Positions 29,450 through 37,849 of a stretch of DNA of 64,000 bases are shown here, in pieces. A program made the position numbers and the translations under genes. The DNA lies in the NCBI RefSeq assembly GCF_004343505.1, contig NZ_SLXU01000014.1, positions 1 through 64,000 of the forward strand. Direction: 5' to 3'. The notes under the pieces are model-generated. The model had not been told where the DNA came from. It saw only the letters and a list, made by a program, of their open reading frames with translations, and did no database searches. The DNA comes from Rhodovulum bhavnagarense (GTDB lineage: Bacteria > Pseudomonadota > Alphaproteobacteria > Rhodobacterales > Rhodobacteraceae). Each line of letters begins with the position of its first letter. The stretch's first letter is position 1.

Positions 29450-30366
29450 GACCGCTTCTGTGGCTGGCGCGCAACGGGCGCTGGGTGCTGCTTGCGGCGC
29501 TGGTTGCAGGCATCGCGCTGCCGTCTCTGTCGCGCCCGCTGACGCCCCTGATCGTGCCGCTGATCGCCGCCTCGCTGTTCCTGGCCGCCCTGCGCACCGA
29601 TCCGCGCGCGGGCCTGCCGCGCGCGCGGGACTGGCCCGGCGTGCTGGGCCAGACGCTGGGGCTGCAACTGGCGCTGCCGCTGGTGGCGGCAGCGGGACTG
29701 CACGCGGCGGGGCTTGCGAATACGGTGGCGGGGATCGGCGTGGTTCTGGTGCTGGCAGCCGCCCCGATCAGCGGAGCGCCGGGCCTGGCGGTGATGACCG
29801 GGGCGAATACGGCAATCGCGCTGCGGCAGGTGGTGATCGCCACCGCGCTGTTGCCGCTGACGGCGATCCCGGTGCTGGCGACCCTGCCGGTCTTTCCCGA
29901 CGCGGGCGCGGTGATCGCGGGCGCGCTGCGCCTGCTGGGGGTGATCGGCGCGGTGGTCGGGCTGGCGCTGTTGATCCGCTGGCGCGTGCCCCGCCTGGTG
30001 GCCCCCGCCATGGTGCCGAAGATCGACGGCGTGATGACGGCAGTGATGGGCCTGCTGGTGCTGGGCCTGATGGGGGCGGTCGGCCCCGCGATCCTGCGCG
30101 CCGATCCGGCGGTGCTGGGCTTTGTCGCGCTGGCCTTCGCGCTGAACCTGATCCCGGCCTCGGCGCTGTTTTTCGGCAGCCGCGCGCGGATGCCAGACGC
30201 CGATTCCGCCGCGCTGGCCATCGTGGCGGGCAACCGCAACCTTGCGCTGTTCCTGGCCGCCCTGCCGCCCGAAACGCTGGAGCGGATCCTGCTGTTCCTC
30301 GGCTGTTACCAGATCCCGATGTACCTGACGCCGCTGATCCTGCCGCGGCTGTTCCGCCTGCGCTGA
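29446..30366 (+). CDS. BASS-like membrane transporter
   Basis: About 306 residues and nine or ten membrane segments. RPLTPLIVPLIAASLFLAAL, AAAPISGAPGLAVMTGANTAIALRQVVIATALLPLTAIPVL and IVAGNRNLALFLAALPPE resemble the bile acid:sodium symporter (BASS) superfamily, with the GNRN motif near the C-terminal crossing. The function in the organism is unknown. Its ATG overlaps the dctM stop, so it is the fourth gene of the TRAP operon and may export or import a related compound. Confidence 0.65.
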   Translation: MRPLLWLARNGRWVLLAALVAGIALPSLSRPLTPLIVPLIAASLFLAALRTDPRAGLPRARDWPGVLGQTLGLQLALPLVAAAGLHAAGLANTVAGIGVVLVLAAAPISGAPGLAVMTGANTAIALRQVVIATALLPLTAIPVLATLPVFPDAGAVIAGALRLLGVIGAVVGLALLIRWRVPRLVAPAMVPKIDGVMTAVMGLLVLGLMGAVGPAILRADPAVLGFVALAFALNLIPASALFFGSRARMPDADSAALAIVAGNRNLALFLAALPPETLERILLFLGCYQIPMYLTPLILPRLFRLR

Positions 30367-30370
30367 GGGC

Positions 30371-31579
30371 TCAGCCCAGCAGTTGCAGCCCAACGCCCCC
30401 GGCCGCGCCGATCCCCACCACGGCCCAGGCGGGCATCGACCACGCGACCAGCAGCACCGCACAGCCCAGCGCCAGCGCGAAATCGGGCATGTCCCGCACC
30501 GCCCCGGTGAAGACGGGATCATACAACGCCGCCCCAAGGATGCCGACCACCGCCGCGTTCGCCCCCCGCATCAGCGCCTGCGCCCGCGGCAGGACGCGGA
30601 ACCGGTCCCAGAAGGGCAGTACGCCCACCAGCAGCAGGTAGCCCGGCAGGAAGATCGCCACCAGCGCGATCATGGCCCCCAGCACCCCGTTGGGCCACGG
30701 CCCCATCACCGCCCCAAGATAGGCGGCGAAGGTGAACAGCGGCCCGGGCAGCGCCTGCGCCGCCCCGTAGCCGGCCAGGAACTCCGCTTCGCTGACCCAG
30801 CCGGTCTGCACCACCTCGGCCTGCAACAGCGGCAGCACCACATGCCCGCCGCCCAAGACCAGCGCGCCCGCGCGATAGAACCCGTCCACAAGCGCGGGCA
30901 GATGTCCCAACACGGCCAGCATCGGCAGGCCGCCAAGCAGGGTGAAGAAGGCCGCCAGCGCGATCAGCCCGGTCCGGGACGATACCCTCAGCCGCACATG
31001 GCCGCCAACCGCCACCCCGGTTCCGCCGCCCAGCCCCAGCCCGGCCAGCGCCCCCAGAACGATGGCCAGAACCATGGCAAAGGGGCCGGGCACAAAGGCC
31101 AGCACCGCGACCGCACCCACGGCGATCAGGGCGCGCGCCCGGTCCGGGCACAGGGTACGCGCCATGCCCAGGACGGCCTGCGCGACGATGGCGACGGCCA
31201 CAAGTTTCAGGCCGTGCAGCGCGCCCTGCCCGACCGGCCCCGACAGGGCCGCGGCGCCAAAGGCGAAGACAATCATCAGGATCGCCGAGGGCAGGGTGAA
31301 GGCCGCGAAGGCCGCCAACGCCCCGCGCCAGCCCGCCCGCATCAGACCCAGGGAAAAACCCACCTGGCTGGAGGCCGGCCCCGGCAGGAACTGGCACAGC
31401 GCCACCAGATCGGCATAGGCACGGTCATCCAGCCAGCCCCGGCGCACGACCAATTCCTCGCGGTAATAACCCAGATGCGCGATCGGGCCGCCAAAGGAGG
31501 TCAGCCCGAGTTTCAGAAAGGCGGCAAACACTTCGCCCGGACGTCCCTCCGGGCACGGGCCCTCCGTCGGATCGGTCAT
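30371..31579 (-). CDS. chrA: Chromate ion transporter, two-domain type
   Basis: About 402 residues, the size of long-chain ChrA proteins with two fused CHR domains. The first domain has FLKLGLTSFGGPIAHLGYYREELVVRRGWLDD and CQFLPGPASSQVGFSLGLMRAGWRG; the second has GALVLGGGHVVLPLLQAEVVQTGWVSEAEFLAGYGAAQALPGPLFTFAAYLG. These are the hallmark CHR signatures. It probably exports chromate (or takes up sulfate) at the inner membrane. It converges on the BASS-like gene with four bases between the stops. Confidence 0.92.
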   Translation of the reverse strand: MTDPTEGPCPEGRPGEVFAAFLKLGLTSFGGPIAHLGYYREELVVRRGWLDDRAYADLVALCQFLPGPASSQVGFSLGLMRAGWRGALAAFAAFTLPSAILMIVFAFGAAALSGPVGQGALHGLKLVAVAIVAQAVLGMARTLCPDRARALIAVGAVAVLAFVPGPFAMVLAIVLGALAGLGLGGGTGVAVGGHVRLRVSSRTGLIALAAFFTLLGGLPMLAVLGHLPALVDGFYRAGALVLGGGHVVLPLLQAEVVQTGWVSEAEFLAGYGAAQALPGPLFTFAAYLGAVMGPWPNGVLGAMIALVAIFLPGYLLLVGVLPFWDRFRVLPRAQALMRGANAAVVGILGAALYDPVFTGAVRDMPDFALALGCAVLLVAWSMPAWAVVGIGAAGGVGLQLLG

Positions 31580-31618
31580 GTCTTGCCCCTGCTGCCGTCT
31601 GCCCGGCCATGCTGCCAC

Positions 31619-31656
31619 GAAAAAGGGGCCGATGGCACCCTGCCAACGGCCCCTTT
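31619..31656 (-). terminator. Rho-independent terminator after cycA
   Basis: On the minus strand a long hairpin, AAAGGGGCCG pairing with CGGCCCCTTT, carries an inner TGGCA/TGCCA stem and ends in TTTTT. It starts 19 bases past the cycA stop. It separates the photosynthesis cluster from chrA. Confidence 0.85.
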
Positions 31657-31674
31657 GCGCGTCAGGCGCAGATC

Positions 31675-32112
31675 TTACTCGTGGATACCGAGGCTTGCGA
31701 GGTAGGCGTAGATATCGATCGCCTCCTGCTCTTTGCGGACCTTGTGGGTCATCGCCCCGCGGGCCTTGGAATCGCCCAGGTAGTCACGCAGGTAGGCGGT
31801 CGGGTCCTGCACGTACTTGACGAATTCTTCTTCGATCCAGACCAAGCCGTTCTCGCCCGCCTGTGTCATGGAAGCCGAGTAACGGAAATCTTCGACCTCG
31901 CCCGCGTGACGGCCAGGAACCTTGTAAAGGTTCGGTCCGATCTTGGCGTTGCGTCCGGCCAACGTTTCACCGGCATCATCAACCACGACATGGCAGGTGA
32001 TGCACTGACGGAAAGCGGCCTCACCAGCGGCCGCGTCACCCGACACGTCGAGTGCCAGAGCCGGGCCGGCGGCCAATACGGCAGCGGCGGCCAGAGCAAG
32101 TTTCGATGTCAT
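31675..32112 (-). CDS. cycA: Cytochrome c2
   Basis: A 145-residue periplasmic electron carrier. A signal peptide ending ALA at residue 20 precedes the haem motif CITCH at 37-41; GPNLYKVPGRHAG and the axial Met at about 121 (KARGAMTHKV) match class I cytochrome c2. It moves electrons between the cytochrome bc1 complex and the reaction centre or an oxidase. It stands next to puhE at the edge of the photosynthesis cluster, with its own ~100-base upstream gap, so it may have its own promoter. Confidence 0.93.
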   Translation of the reverse strand: MTSKLALAAAAVLAAGPALALDVSGDAAAGEAAFRQCITCHVVVDDAGETLAGRNAKIGPNLYKVPGRHAGEVEDFRYSASMTQAGENGLVWIEEEFVKYVQDPTAYLRDYLGDSKARGAMTHKVRKEQEAIDIYAYLASLGIHE

Positions 32113-32214
32113 AAGTCTCTCCCTGACTCGATTTTACCGGGGCATACCATGGAGTGCCGTGACGGGAAGGTCAAATGATTAAAAGGTGCAACTAGCCCCC
32201 CTCGAATGGCCCTT

Positions 32215-33042
32215 TCACACCCGGCCATAATCCTTGTCACGCCGAAGGGCCGCCTCGTCATCCGGCTTGGTCTTGGCCGCGGGCAACATCCAGCGCCACA
32301 ACCGCGCATCCGGCAGCGGCAGAACCATCAGCCAATGTTCCAGCAGAGCCAGCGCCGTCAATGAGGTCAGCAGGCCATAGCCCACGATGTCATGCGGCTC
32401 GGTGGCCGCGAACAGCCGTTCCAGCCAGCAGGCCACCGCAAAGGTCAGCGCCGAGATCGAGAACGGGAACAGCCAGTTCATCTTGGCGATGCGGAAATGG
32501 CTGGGCAGATGCAGAAGCGGGCTGGGCAGGAATTCCACGTTGATCTTGGGCACCCCGAGAAACAGGTTCAGCTTGGCCGAGATGCGCGCGAAGAACAGCA
32601 CGATAAAGGTCCATAGGCCCACGGTATTGGGGGCATGCTGACTGGTCATCAACATGACCAGCAGAATGCCTACCAACAGGATTTCATGATAGGCGATCGT
32701 GCCATAGGCGCGCATGAACCTTTCCCAGCCGCGGGCCGCGCCATGGCAATGGCTGGTATTGGGGCCGGTGATCACCCCGGTCAGAAAGGCCAGCTCGACC
32801 CAGCCCCAGATCAGGATGGCCGCCGCGAATGACAAGTAAGTGGCGCCCACCGTTTCGAAATGACGGCCGATCTCGAATAGCCAGATCCCACCCCCGAGCA
32901 GGGGCAGGGACATGATGGTGGCCTGTAGATGACCGATGCGGCCGCGATGCTCGGCCCGGCGCACGACATAGAGGATCGCCCCGGTGGAGAACCACCAGAT
33001 GAAAAGCGCCGCCAGCGCCGCGAACCAGGCCGAGGCAATCAA
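32215..33042 (-). CDS. puhE: Photosynthetic complex assembly protein PuhE
   Basis: About 275 residues with seven or eight membrane segments (ASAWFAALAALFIWWFSTGAIL, MSLPLLGGGIWLFEIG, LSFAAAILIWGWVELAFLTG, and others), containing TGPNTSHCHGAARGWERFMRAYGTIAYHEI and FFARISAKLNLFLGVPKIN. These are characteristic of the PuhE family (photosynthetic complex assembly protein 2), which affects reaction-centre/LH1 and pigment levels. The best start is TTG at 33042: it overlaps the acsF TGA and has a GGAG ribosome site, whereas no ATG lies near the first membrane segment. Confidence 0.85.
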   Translation of the reverse strand: MIASAWFAALAALFIWWFSTGAILYVVRRAEHRGRIGHLQATIMSLPLLGGGIWLFEIGRHFETVGATYLSFAAAILIWGWVELAFLTGVITGPNTSHCHGAARGWERFMRAYGTIAYHEILLVGILLVMLMTSQHAPNTVGLWTFIVLFFARISAKLNLFLGVPKINVEFLPSPLLHLPSHFRIAKMNWLFPFSISALTFAVACWLERLFAATEPHDIVGYGLLTSLTALALLEHWLMVLPLPDARLWRWMLPAAKTKPDDEAALRRDKDYGRV

Positions 33043-34154
33043 TAGAGGGGCTCCAGCCGGGTCGAGACGGGCACCTCGTGGCGTTTGGCCGGGATCGTGT
33101 AAAGCGCGGCAAAGGCCAGCGCCGCGCGCGCGGCCCCGGCCCATTCGGTCAGCTTGCCGCCAATCCCGCCCTTGCGCTTGCCCTCATCGATCTGGATGCT
33201 TGCGCGTTGCAGCACCCTCAACCCCTTGGCCCAGCGCGGGTGGTCGATATCCAGCGTGATCGGAAAGATCTGTTTCGACAGGTCGGATGTCTTGCGAAAC
33301 ACCTCGTGCCCATACCAGTCGGTATCGACGCCAAGCGCCGCGTGAAAGGCCGGGCGTTGATGGTCGCGTACATGCATGGTGGCAAAGACGGCCGTGAGAA
33401 AGAACTTGATCCACCAGACGTTGACGCCAGAGGTCAGTTTCGGATCGGTTTTCATCAGCAGGGCAAATGCCTCGCCATGGCGGAACTCGTCGTTGCACCA
33501 TTCCTCGAACCATTTGAAAATCGGGTGAAACCGCTTGTCCGGGTTGGCCTCGAGGTGGCGAAAGATCGTGATGTAGCGGGCATAGCCGATCTTTTCGCTC
33601 AGATAGGTGGCGTAGTAGATGAACTTGGGCCGGAAATAGGTGTATTTCTTGGCCTGCGTCAGAAAGCCCAGGTTTACCGCGATGCCCGCCTCGCGCAGCG
33701 CATCGTTGATGAAACCCGCATGCCGCGCCTCGTCGCGCGCCATCAACTGGAACAGCTCGGTCACGTCGTGATTCTTGCCACGGCGCTTCATCTCCTTGTA
33801 GAGGACACAGCCCGAGAACTCGGCGGTGCAGGAACTGATCAGGAAGTCGATGAATTCCTTTTTCAGCTCGGGCTCCATCGCGTCCCAGTCGACGTGATCC
33901 CAGGTGTCGTCCTTCTTGAAATGGCCCTTGTTGGGGTCGGCGCGCATCTCGGCGATCAGGTGATCCCAATCCGCGCGGACGGGGCTGACATTGATCGCGT
34001 CCAGCTCTTCGAAATCGGTAGTGTAAAAACGCGGGGTCAGCAGGGTATCCTGCATCGCCACGGCGGTGGCGGTTTCGCTGTCGAGAACGGCCTGACGTTC
34101 CTGGATCGCCAGGCCCTCTTCGACGGTGGTGGCATCGGCGCTGTGTACGTTCAT
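33039..34154 (-). CDS. acsF: Oxygen-dependent Mg-protoporphyrin IX monomethyl ester cyclase
   Basis: A 371-residue diiron oxidase that closes the fifth ring of the bacteriochlorophyll precursor using oxygen. The two metal motifs are visible: DEARH at 141-145 and DEFRH at 222-226, with partner glutamates in CTAEFSGCVLYKEM. No bchE, the oxygen-independent cyclase, is seen in the window. The ATG overlaps the stop of the preceding small gene (ATGA), so translation is coupled with puhC-orf and puhE. Confidence 0.95.
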   Translation of the reverse strand: MNVHSADATTVEEGLAIQERQAVLDSETATAVAMQDTLLTPRFYTTDFEELDAINVSPVRADWDHLIAEMRADPNKGHFKKDDTWDHVDWDAMEPELKKEFIDFLISSCTAEFSGCVLYKEMKRRGKNHDVTELFQLMARDEARHAGFINDALREAGIAVNLGFLTQAKKYTYFRPKFIYYATYLSEKIGYARYITIFRHLEANPDKRFHPIFKWFEEWCNDEFRHGEAFALLMKTDPKLTSGVNVWWIKFFLTAVFATMHVRDHQRPAFHAALGVDTDWYGHEVFRKTSDLSKQIFPITLDIDHPRWAKGLRVLQRASIQIDEGKRKGGIGGKLTEWAGAARAALAFAALYTIPAKRHEVPVSTRLEPLY

Positions 34155-34447
34155 AGCCGCGCCTCCCCCGAAAAGGAGAACTCGCAAAGTTCCATGAATT
34201 CGAAATCGCCGGTCAGCCGCGTCCAAAGACGTTCCAGCCCGCTGGCGCGCGTTATGGTGGCCGTGCGATCCTCGGTCACCACCGCGCCATAGGGCGCCAT
34301 GATCTCGGGGCCGTGGACCAGCACCTCGTCGCCCGGATAGACGACCGCCCCGTTGTTGAAACGAACATGCGCGTGAAGGCTTTCGAACTTGTGAGAGACT
34401 TCAACCGTGCAGGGCGCCGTCTCCTTTTCCCTGGTGAATATTCCCAT
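34151..34447 (-). CDS. Conserved small protein of the photosynthesis cluster (between puhC and acsF)
   Basis: A soluble protein of 98 residues (MGIFTREKETAPCTVEVSHKF ... in pieces) containing HKFESLHAHVRFNNGAVVYPGDEVLVHGPEI and DFEFMELCEFSFSGEARL. Genes of this kind occupy the same slot between puhC and acsF in related photosynthesis clusters, but I cannot assign a biochemical role. It may assist the cyclase or reaction-centre assembly. ATG at 34447 is preferred (GGGAA ribosome site); the stop overlaps acsF. Confidence 0.72.
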   Translation of the reverse strand: MGIFTREKETAPCTVEVSHKFESLHAHVRFNNGAVVYPGDEVLVHGPEIMAPYGAVVTEDRTATITRASGLERLWTRLTGDFEFMELCEFSFSGEARL

Positions 34448-34480
34448 CTTTCGGTTCCCGTTTTCTTGTTGCAAGGGGGG

Positions 34481-34960
34481 TCATTCTTGCCCCTCCTCTT
34501 CCAGCAGCAGCGCGAATGCTGCGGTGTTGTCGGTACCAAAACCGACAAGCTCTGCCCGCCAACCGGTCTGGTCGTCGAACAGAGAAAGCCGCCCGCTTTC
34601 ATAGCGGACCAGGCGCACGGGCAGGTCCATGGGGACGTCGTATTTACCACGCTCGCGTTGCAAGACCCGCCATATGCCCGCCACGAAGCCGCCCTCGTCA
34701 GAGGCATAATCGTGGATCACGTTGCCTTGCGTATCATAAACGGTGGCTGCGCCGGTCATGCTGCCTACGATCACGATCTCGCGCTCTTGCGCGATGGGCG
34801 CGTCCAGGTCGGGCATCGCCGCAAGCGGCTTGTCGGTGATGCGGGCATAGGCCACCATCAGCAGCGAGGCCAGCATGATGCCAAAGATGGCCTTGACCAG
34901 GATCGGCGGGACCATCTCATCCACCTTGCGGGGGCGTTTATCAGCGTCTTTTTCAGCCAT
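34481..34960 (-). CDS. puhC: Photosynthetic complex assembly protein PuhC
   Basis: A 159-residue protein with a basic N-terminus (EKDADKRPRKVDEMVPPILVK), one membrane segment (AIFGIMLASLLMVAYARIT) and a periplasmic domain including EIVIVGSMTGAATVYDTQGNVI, VAGIWRVLQRERGKYDV and RLVRYESGRLSLFDDQTGWRAELVGFG. This fits PuhC, needed for normal LH1-RC organisation. It starts 3 bases past puhB. Confidence 0.9.
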   Translation of the reverse strand: MAEKDADKRPRKVDEMVPPILVKAIFGIMLASLLMVAYARITDKPLAAMPDLDAPIAQEREIVIVGSMTGAATVYDTQGNVIHDYASDEGGFVAGIWRVLQRERGKYDVPMDLPVRLVRYESGRLSLFDDQTGWRAELVGFGTDNTAAFALLLEEEGQE

Positions 34961-34963
34961 GGG

Positions 34964-35596
34964 TCACTCTGCCGCCGCCGTGTCATCCTCGGCGACGCGT
35001 GTCAGTTTCGGTTCGGAAACACGGGTTTCGGCCGCTTCTGCGATGATCCTCGCGACCTTCTGCGCATCCGGGATGCAGCGAATGGCGGGTTCCGTTCGGC
35101 TCATCCGCCAGGGACGGACATGGGGCCAGCACAACAGGTAAGATATCTTGTGGTCACCGATCAGCTCGAACGCGATTGTGCCGATTCCGGATTTCCGCAG
35201 GTCGAGGTTCGCGGTGCCAATCCAAGTATAGGGCAGGTTCAGGTTGATGGTCACGGCGGCACCGATTCGCATGGCGACGCGGCGTGTCGTGACGGTGTAG
35301 ACCGTTGCCCTGGCCTGGGCGAAGGCCGTGATGATCAAAAGCAGGCCCACCACGGCCCCCAGGACCAGGAAGAACGACGAGGCGGTCACCGCCTGCGCCA
35401 GTGGCATGGTCTGCGCGGCAGCATAGACGCGCCAAAGGAACAGCAGGACGAAATACCCTACGACCCAGTCGAGCCAAAGACTTTGGCGGGCTAGGGCAAA
35501 CCAGTCGGGCGCCCCCTGCCAGAGAATTTCCTCATCCTCTGGCAGTTCCTGGGGCAGCCCCCTGATCGGCTCTATTTCCAGGTCGTCATGGGGCAT
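34964..35596 (-). CDS. puhB: Reaction-centre assembly factor PuhB
   Basis: A 210-residue protein. LPEDEEILWQGAPDWFALARQ begins the PH-like domain family seen in PuhB. Two membrane segments (WVVGYFVLLFLWRVYAAA, SSFFLVLGAVVGLLLIITAFAQAR) are followed by TVYTVTTRRVAMRIGAAVTINLNLPYTWIG and a soluble tail. PuhB dimers help assemble the reaction centre and LH1. The gene lies 13 bases downstream of puhA, the usual order. Confidence 0.93.
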   Translation of the reverse strand: MPHDDLEIEPIRGLPQELPEDEEILWQGAPDWFALARQSLWLDWVVGYFVLLFLWRVYAAAQTMPLAQAVTASSFFLVLGAVVGLLLIITAFAQARATVYTVTTRRVAMRIGAAVTINLNLPYTWIGTANLDLRKSGIGTIAFELIGDHKISYLLCWPHVRPWRMSRTEPAIRCIPDAQKVARIIAEAAETRVSEPKLTRVAEDDTAAAE

Positions 35597-35609
35597 TCGT
35601 CAAACGTCC

Positions 35610-36392
35610 TCAGATTTGCGACTCGAGCCGCTCCTCGATATCGGCATACAGCTTGCCGCCAGCATAGTAACCGCAGATCTTGTCTTCTTCGAGCTTGGTC
35701 ACCTGCGTGGTCGACTTGGTGGTCGGCACGTTGGCGAAATGTTTGCCATAGATCGAGTGGACATAGACCTTGGGCTTGAGCCAGCCGATACGGGCAAGCT
35801 GCATCGGCAGGAGGCGGCGACCGCCACCATGGGCGCCATCCAGTTCCAGTTCGAGATAGCGAACCATCGATTCAGGTTCGTCCACCCACATGTCGACCAC
35901 CTTGCCGACAACCTCGCCATCGCCCGCAACGACATCCATGCCGCGCGGGTCACGGCCGGCCGAGACCTTGAAATTCTTGAGCGTGGCCATCGGCAGGATC
36001 TTGGGATGGCCCCGGCCATCGAGCTCGGGCACGTCCTTGCGCATCACCCACGAGGCCGGGCCGACACCGTCGATCATCGGGTCGCCGGTGGGTTCCAGCG
36101 GATAGCCGTTGTTCGGAGTGGTCTTTTTCAGCGGCAGATCGACGTTGCGCGGATCGGTCAGTTCGTTCGGCACGGTCAGATCGCCCTGCCCATGGGGCAG
36201 CTTGTAGGTTTTTTTCTCGGGCAGCCAGAACATGCCCTGGTTCGCGGCAGGATTGCCCGCCTCATCTTCGAGGGGATAGCCCTCATGCATGTTCGCACGC
36301 TGGAGGTAGAAGACTAGCCCAGCGAAGAACAGCCAGAACGACCAGATCGCCAGAGCGGCCAGATCGAAGGTTCCAAAGAATGCATTGACCAT
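35610..36392 (-). CDS. puhA: Photosynthetic reaction centre H subunit
   Basis: A 260-residue subunit with one N-terminal membrane helix (LAALAIWSFWLFFAGLVFYLQRANMHEGYPLED) and a cytoplasmic domain with PKKTYKLPHG-like PEKKTYKLPHGQGDLTVP, TPNNGYPLEPTGDPMIDGVGPASW, and GEVVGKVVDMWVDEPESMVRYLE; the latter holds the conserved Glu used in proton delivery to QB. Length and features fit PuhA. It is in the bchF...puhE superoperon rather than with pufLM. Confidence 0.97.
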   Translation of the reverse strand: MVNAFFGTFDLAALAIWSFWLFFAGLVFYLQRANMHEGYPLEDEAGNPAANQGMFWLPEKKTYKLPHGQGDLTVPNELTDPRNVDLPLKKTTPNNGYPLEPTGDPMIDGVGPASWVMRKDVPELDGRGHPKILPMATLKNFKVSAGRDPRGMDVVAGDGEVVGKVVDMWVDEPESMVRYLELELDGAHGGGRRLLPMQLARIGWLKPKVYVHSIYGKHFANVPTTKSTTQVTKLEEDKICGYYAGGKLYADIEERLESQI

Positions 36393-36409
36393 GGGTTCGG
36401 TCCTCCGGG

Positions 36410-37849
36410 TCAGGTTGGGAAGTCGGCCAGCCCGATCTTGGCCGAGGAATCCCTGTTGGGATGGTTGCTATCCTGTGGCCGCACGAGCGGCCCCAAGACA
36501 ATGAGTGTCACGAAGAGCAGGACGATCTCAATGTGGTAGACCGCCGCGTATCCGGTTGTTGCTGTCTCTAGCCCCTTGCCCAGTTGCCCGGACAGGGCAA
36601 AGTGATTCACCACGTCGCGCACAGAGCCGCCGATCGCCACCGACAGGCCCGCCGCGGTGGCCTGCGCCGCGCCCCAGGCGCCCAGCGCCAGGCCGCGGCC
36701 GGCGCTGCCCTCGACCGGCAACGACATCGCCGCCGTCAGGGTCGCGACCGCGAACAGGCCCCCGCCGAACCCGATCAGCGCCGCGCCCAGATAGAACAGC
36801 GGCGCAAAACCGAACGGCCCGGACAGGATCACCATCGCGAAGGCGGCAATGCCCGACATGATGCCTACCGCGCCCATGCGATAAAGGTTCATGCCCTGTT
36901 GCAGCCAGCGCGCGGCCAACGCGAACCCACCCAGAGACCCGGTCGCCCAGGTCGCCGTCAACAGCGTGGTTGCCGCCACCGACAGGCCCAGCACCTCGCC
37001 CCCATAGGGTTCCAGCAAAACGTCCTGCATGTTGAAGGCCAACGTGCCCAGCGCGACCACGGCCAACAGGCGCCCGGCCCGGCCGCCACGGACAAAATCG
37101 TGCCAGGCATCGCCGAAGCTCGGCGGGCGGGTCGACCTCTCCTGCTTGCTCATGGGGTTCATCGGCTCTTGTTTCCAGAGCGCGACAAGGTTGAGGATCA
37201 GTGTCATCGCGGCAGCGCCCTGCACCACCCGAATCAACGTGATCTGGTCGAAATCGCGCAGGAAAAACCCGATCACGATCGCCGAAACGCCCATCCCCAC
37301 CAGGAACATGACGTAAAGCAGCGCCACCACGCGCGGTCGGTTGTCGTCCGAGGCACGGTCGGACGCCAGCGCAAGGCCGACGGTCTGGGTCATGTGGATA
37401 CCCAGCCCCGTCATCAGGAAGGCAAGCGCCGCCAGAACCTCGCCCGCCCATGCCGGCCCCAGCGTCTGGTCACCCGACAAAACGATCAGCGCGAATGGCA
37501 TGATCGCCAACCCGCCCATCTGCCAGAGCGAACCGAACCACATGTAGGGAATACGTTTCCACCCGATGGCAGAGCGGTAATTGTCGGACTTGAATCCCAT
37601 CAACGCCCGGAACGGCGCGGTCAGGACCGGCAAGGCGATCATCACCGCGACCATCGTCGCGGGGATACCCATTTCCACGATCATGACACGGTTCAACGTC
37701 CCAAGTAGCAGAACCGTCGCCATTCCCACGGAAATCTGGAACAGCGACAGCCGCAGCAACTGCGGCAACGGAAAATCCGCTGTCGCGGCATCCGCGAAGG
37801 GCATGTAGCGCATGCCAAGCTGTGCCATTTTCCGGGGGCCGATGATCAT
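36410..37849 (-). CDS. lhaA: LH1 assembly protein LhaA (PucC/BCD family)
   Basis: A 479-residue, 12-helix membrane protein of the major facilitator superfamily BCD group. LLRLSLFQISVGMATVLLLGTLNRVMIVEMGIPATMV, APFRALMGFKSDNYRSAIGWKRIPYMWFGSLWQMGGLAIMPFAL and GAWGAAQATAAGLSVAIGGSVRDVV are typical of LhaA, which promotes LH1 formation, possibly by delivering bacteriochlorophyll. Its start overlaps the bchM stop (ATGA). It is related to the PucC-like gene at 49866. Confidence 0.92.
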   Translation of the reverse strand: MIIGPRKMAQLGMRYMPFADAATADFPLPQLLRLSLFQISVGMATVLLLGTLNRVMIVEMGIPATMVAVMIALPVLTAPFRALMGFKSDNYRSAIGWKRIPYMWFGSLWQMGGLAIMPFALIVLSGDQTLGPAWAGEVLAALAFLMTGLGIHMTQTVGLALASDRASDDNRPRVVALLYVMFLVGMGVSAIVIGFFLRDFDQITLIRVVQGAAAMTLILNLVALWKQEPMNPMSKQERSTRPPSFGDAWHDFVRGGRAGRLLAVVALGTLAFNMQDVLLEPYGGEVLGLSVAATTLLTATWATGSLGGFALAARWLQQGMNLYRMGAVGIMSGIAAFAMVILSGPFGFAPLFYLGAALIGFGGGLFAVATLTAAMSLPVEGSAGRGLALGAWGAAQATAAGLSVAIGGSVRDVVNHFALSGQLGKGLETATTGYAAVYHIEIVLLFVTLIVLGPLVRPQDSNHPNRDSSAKIGLADFPT

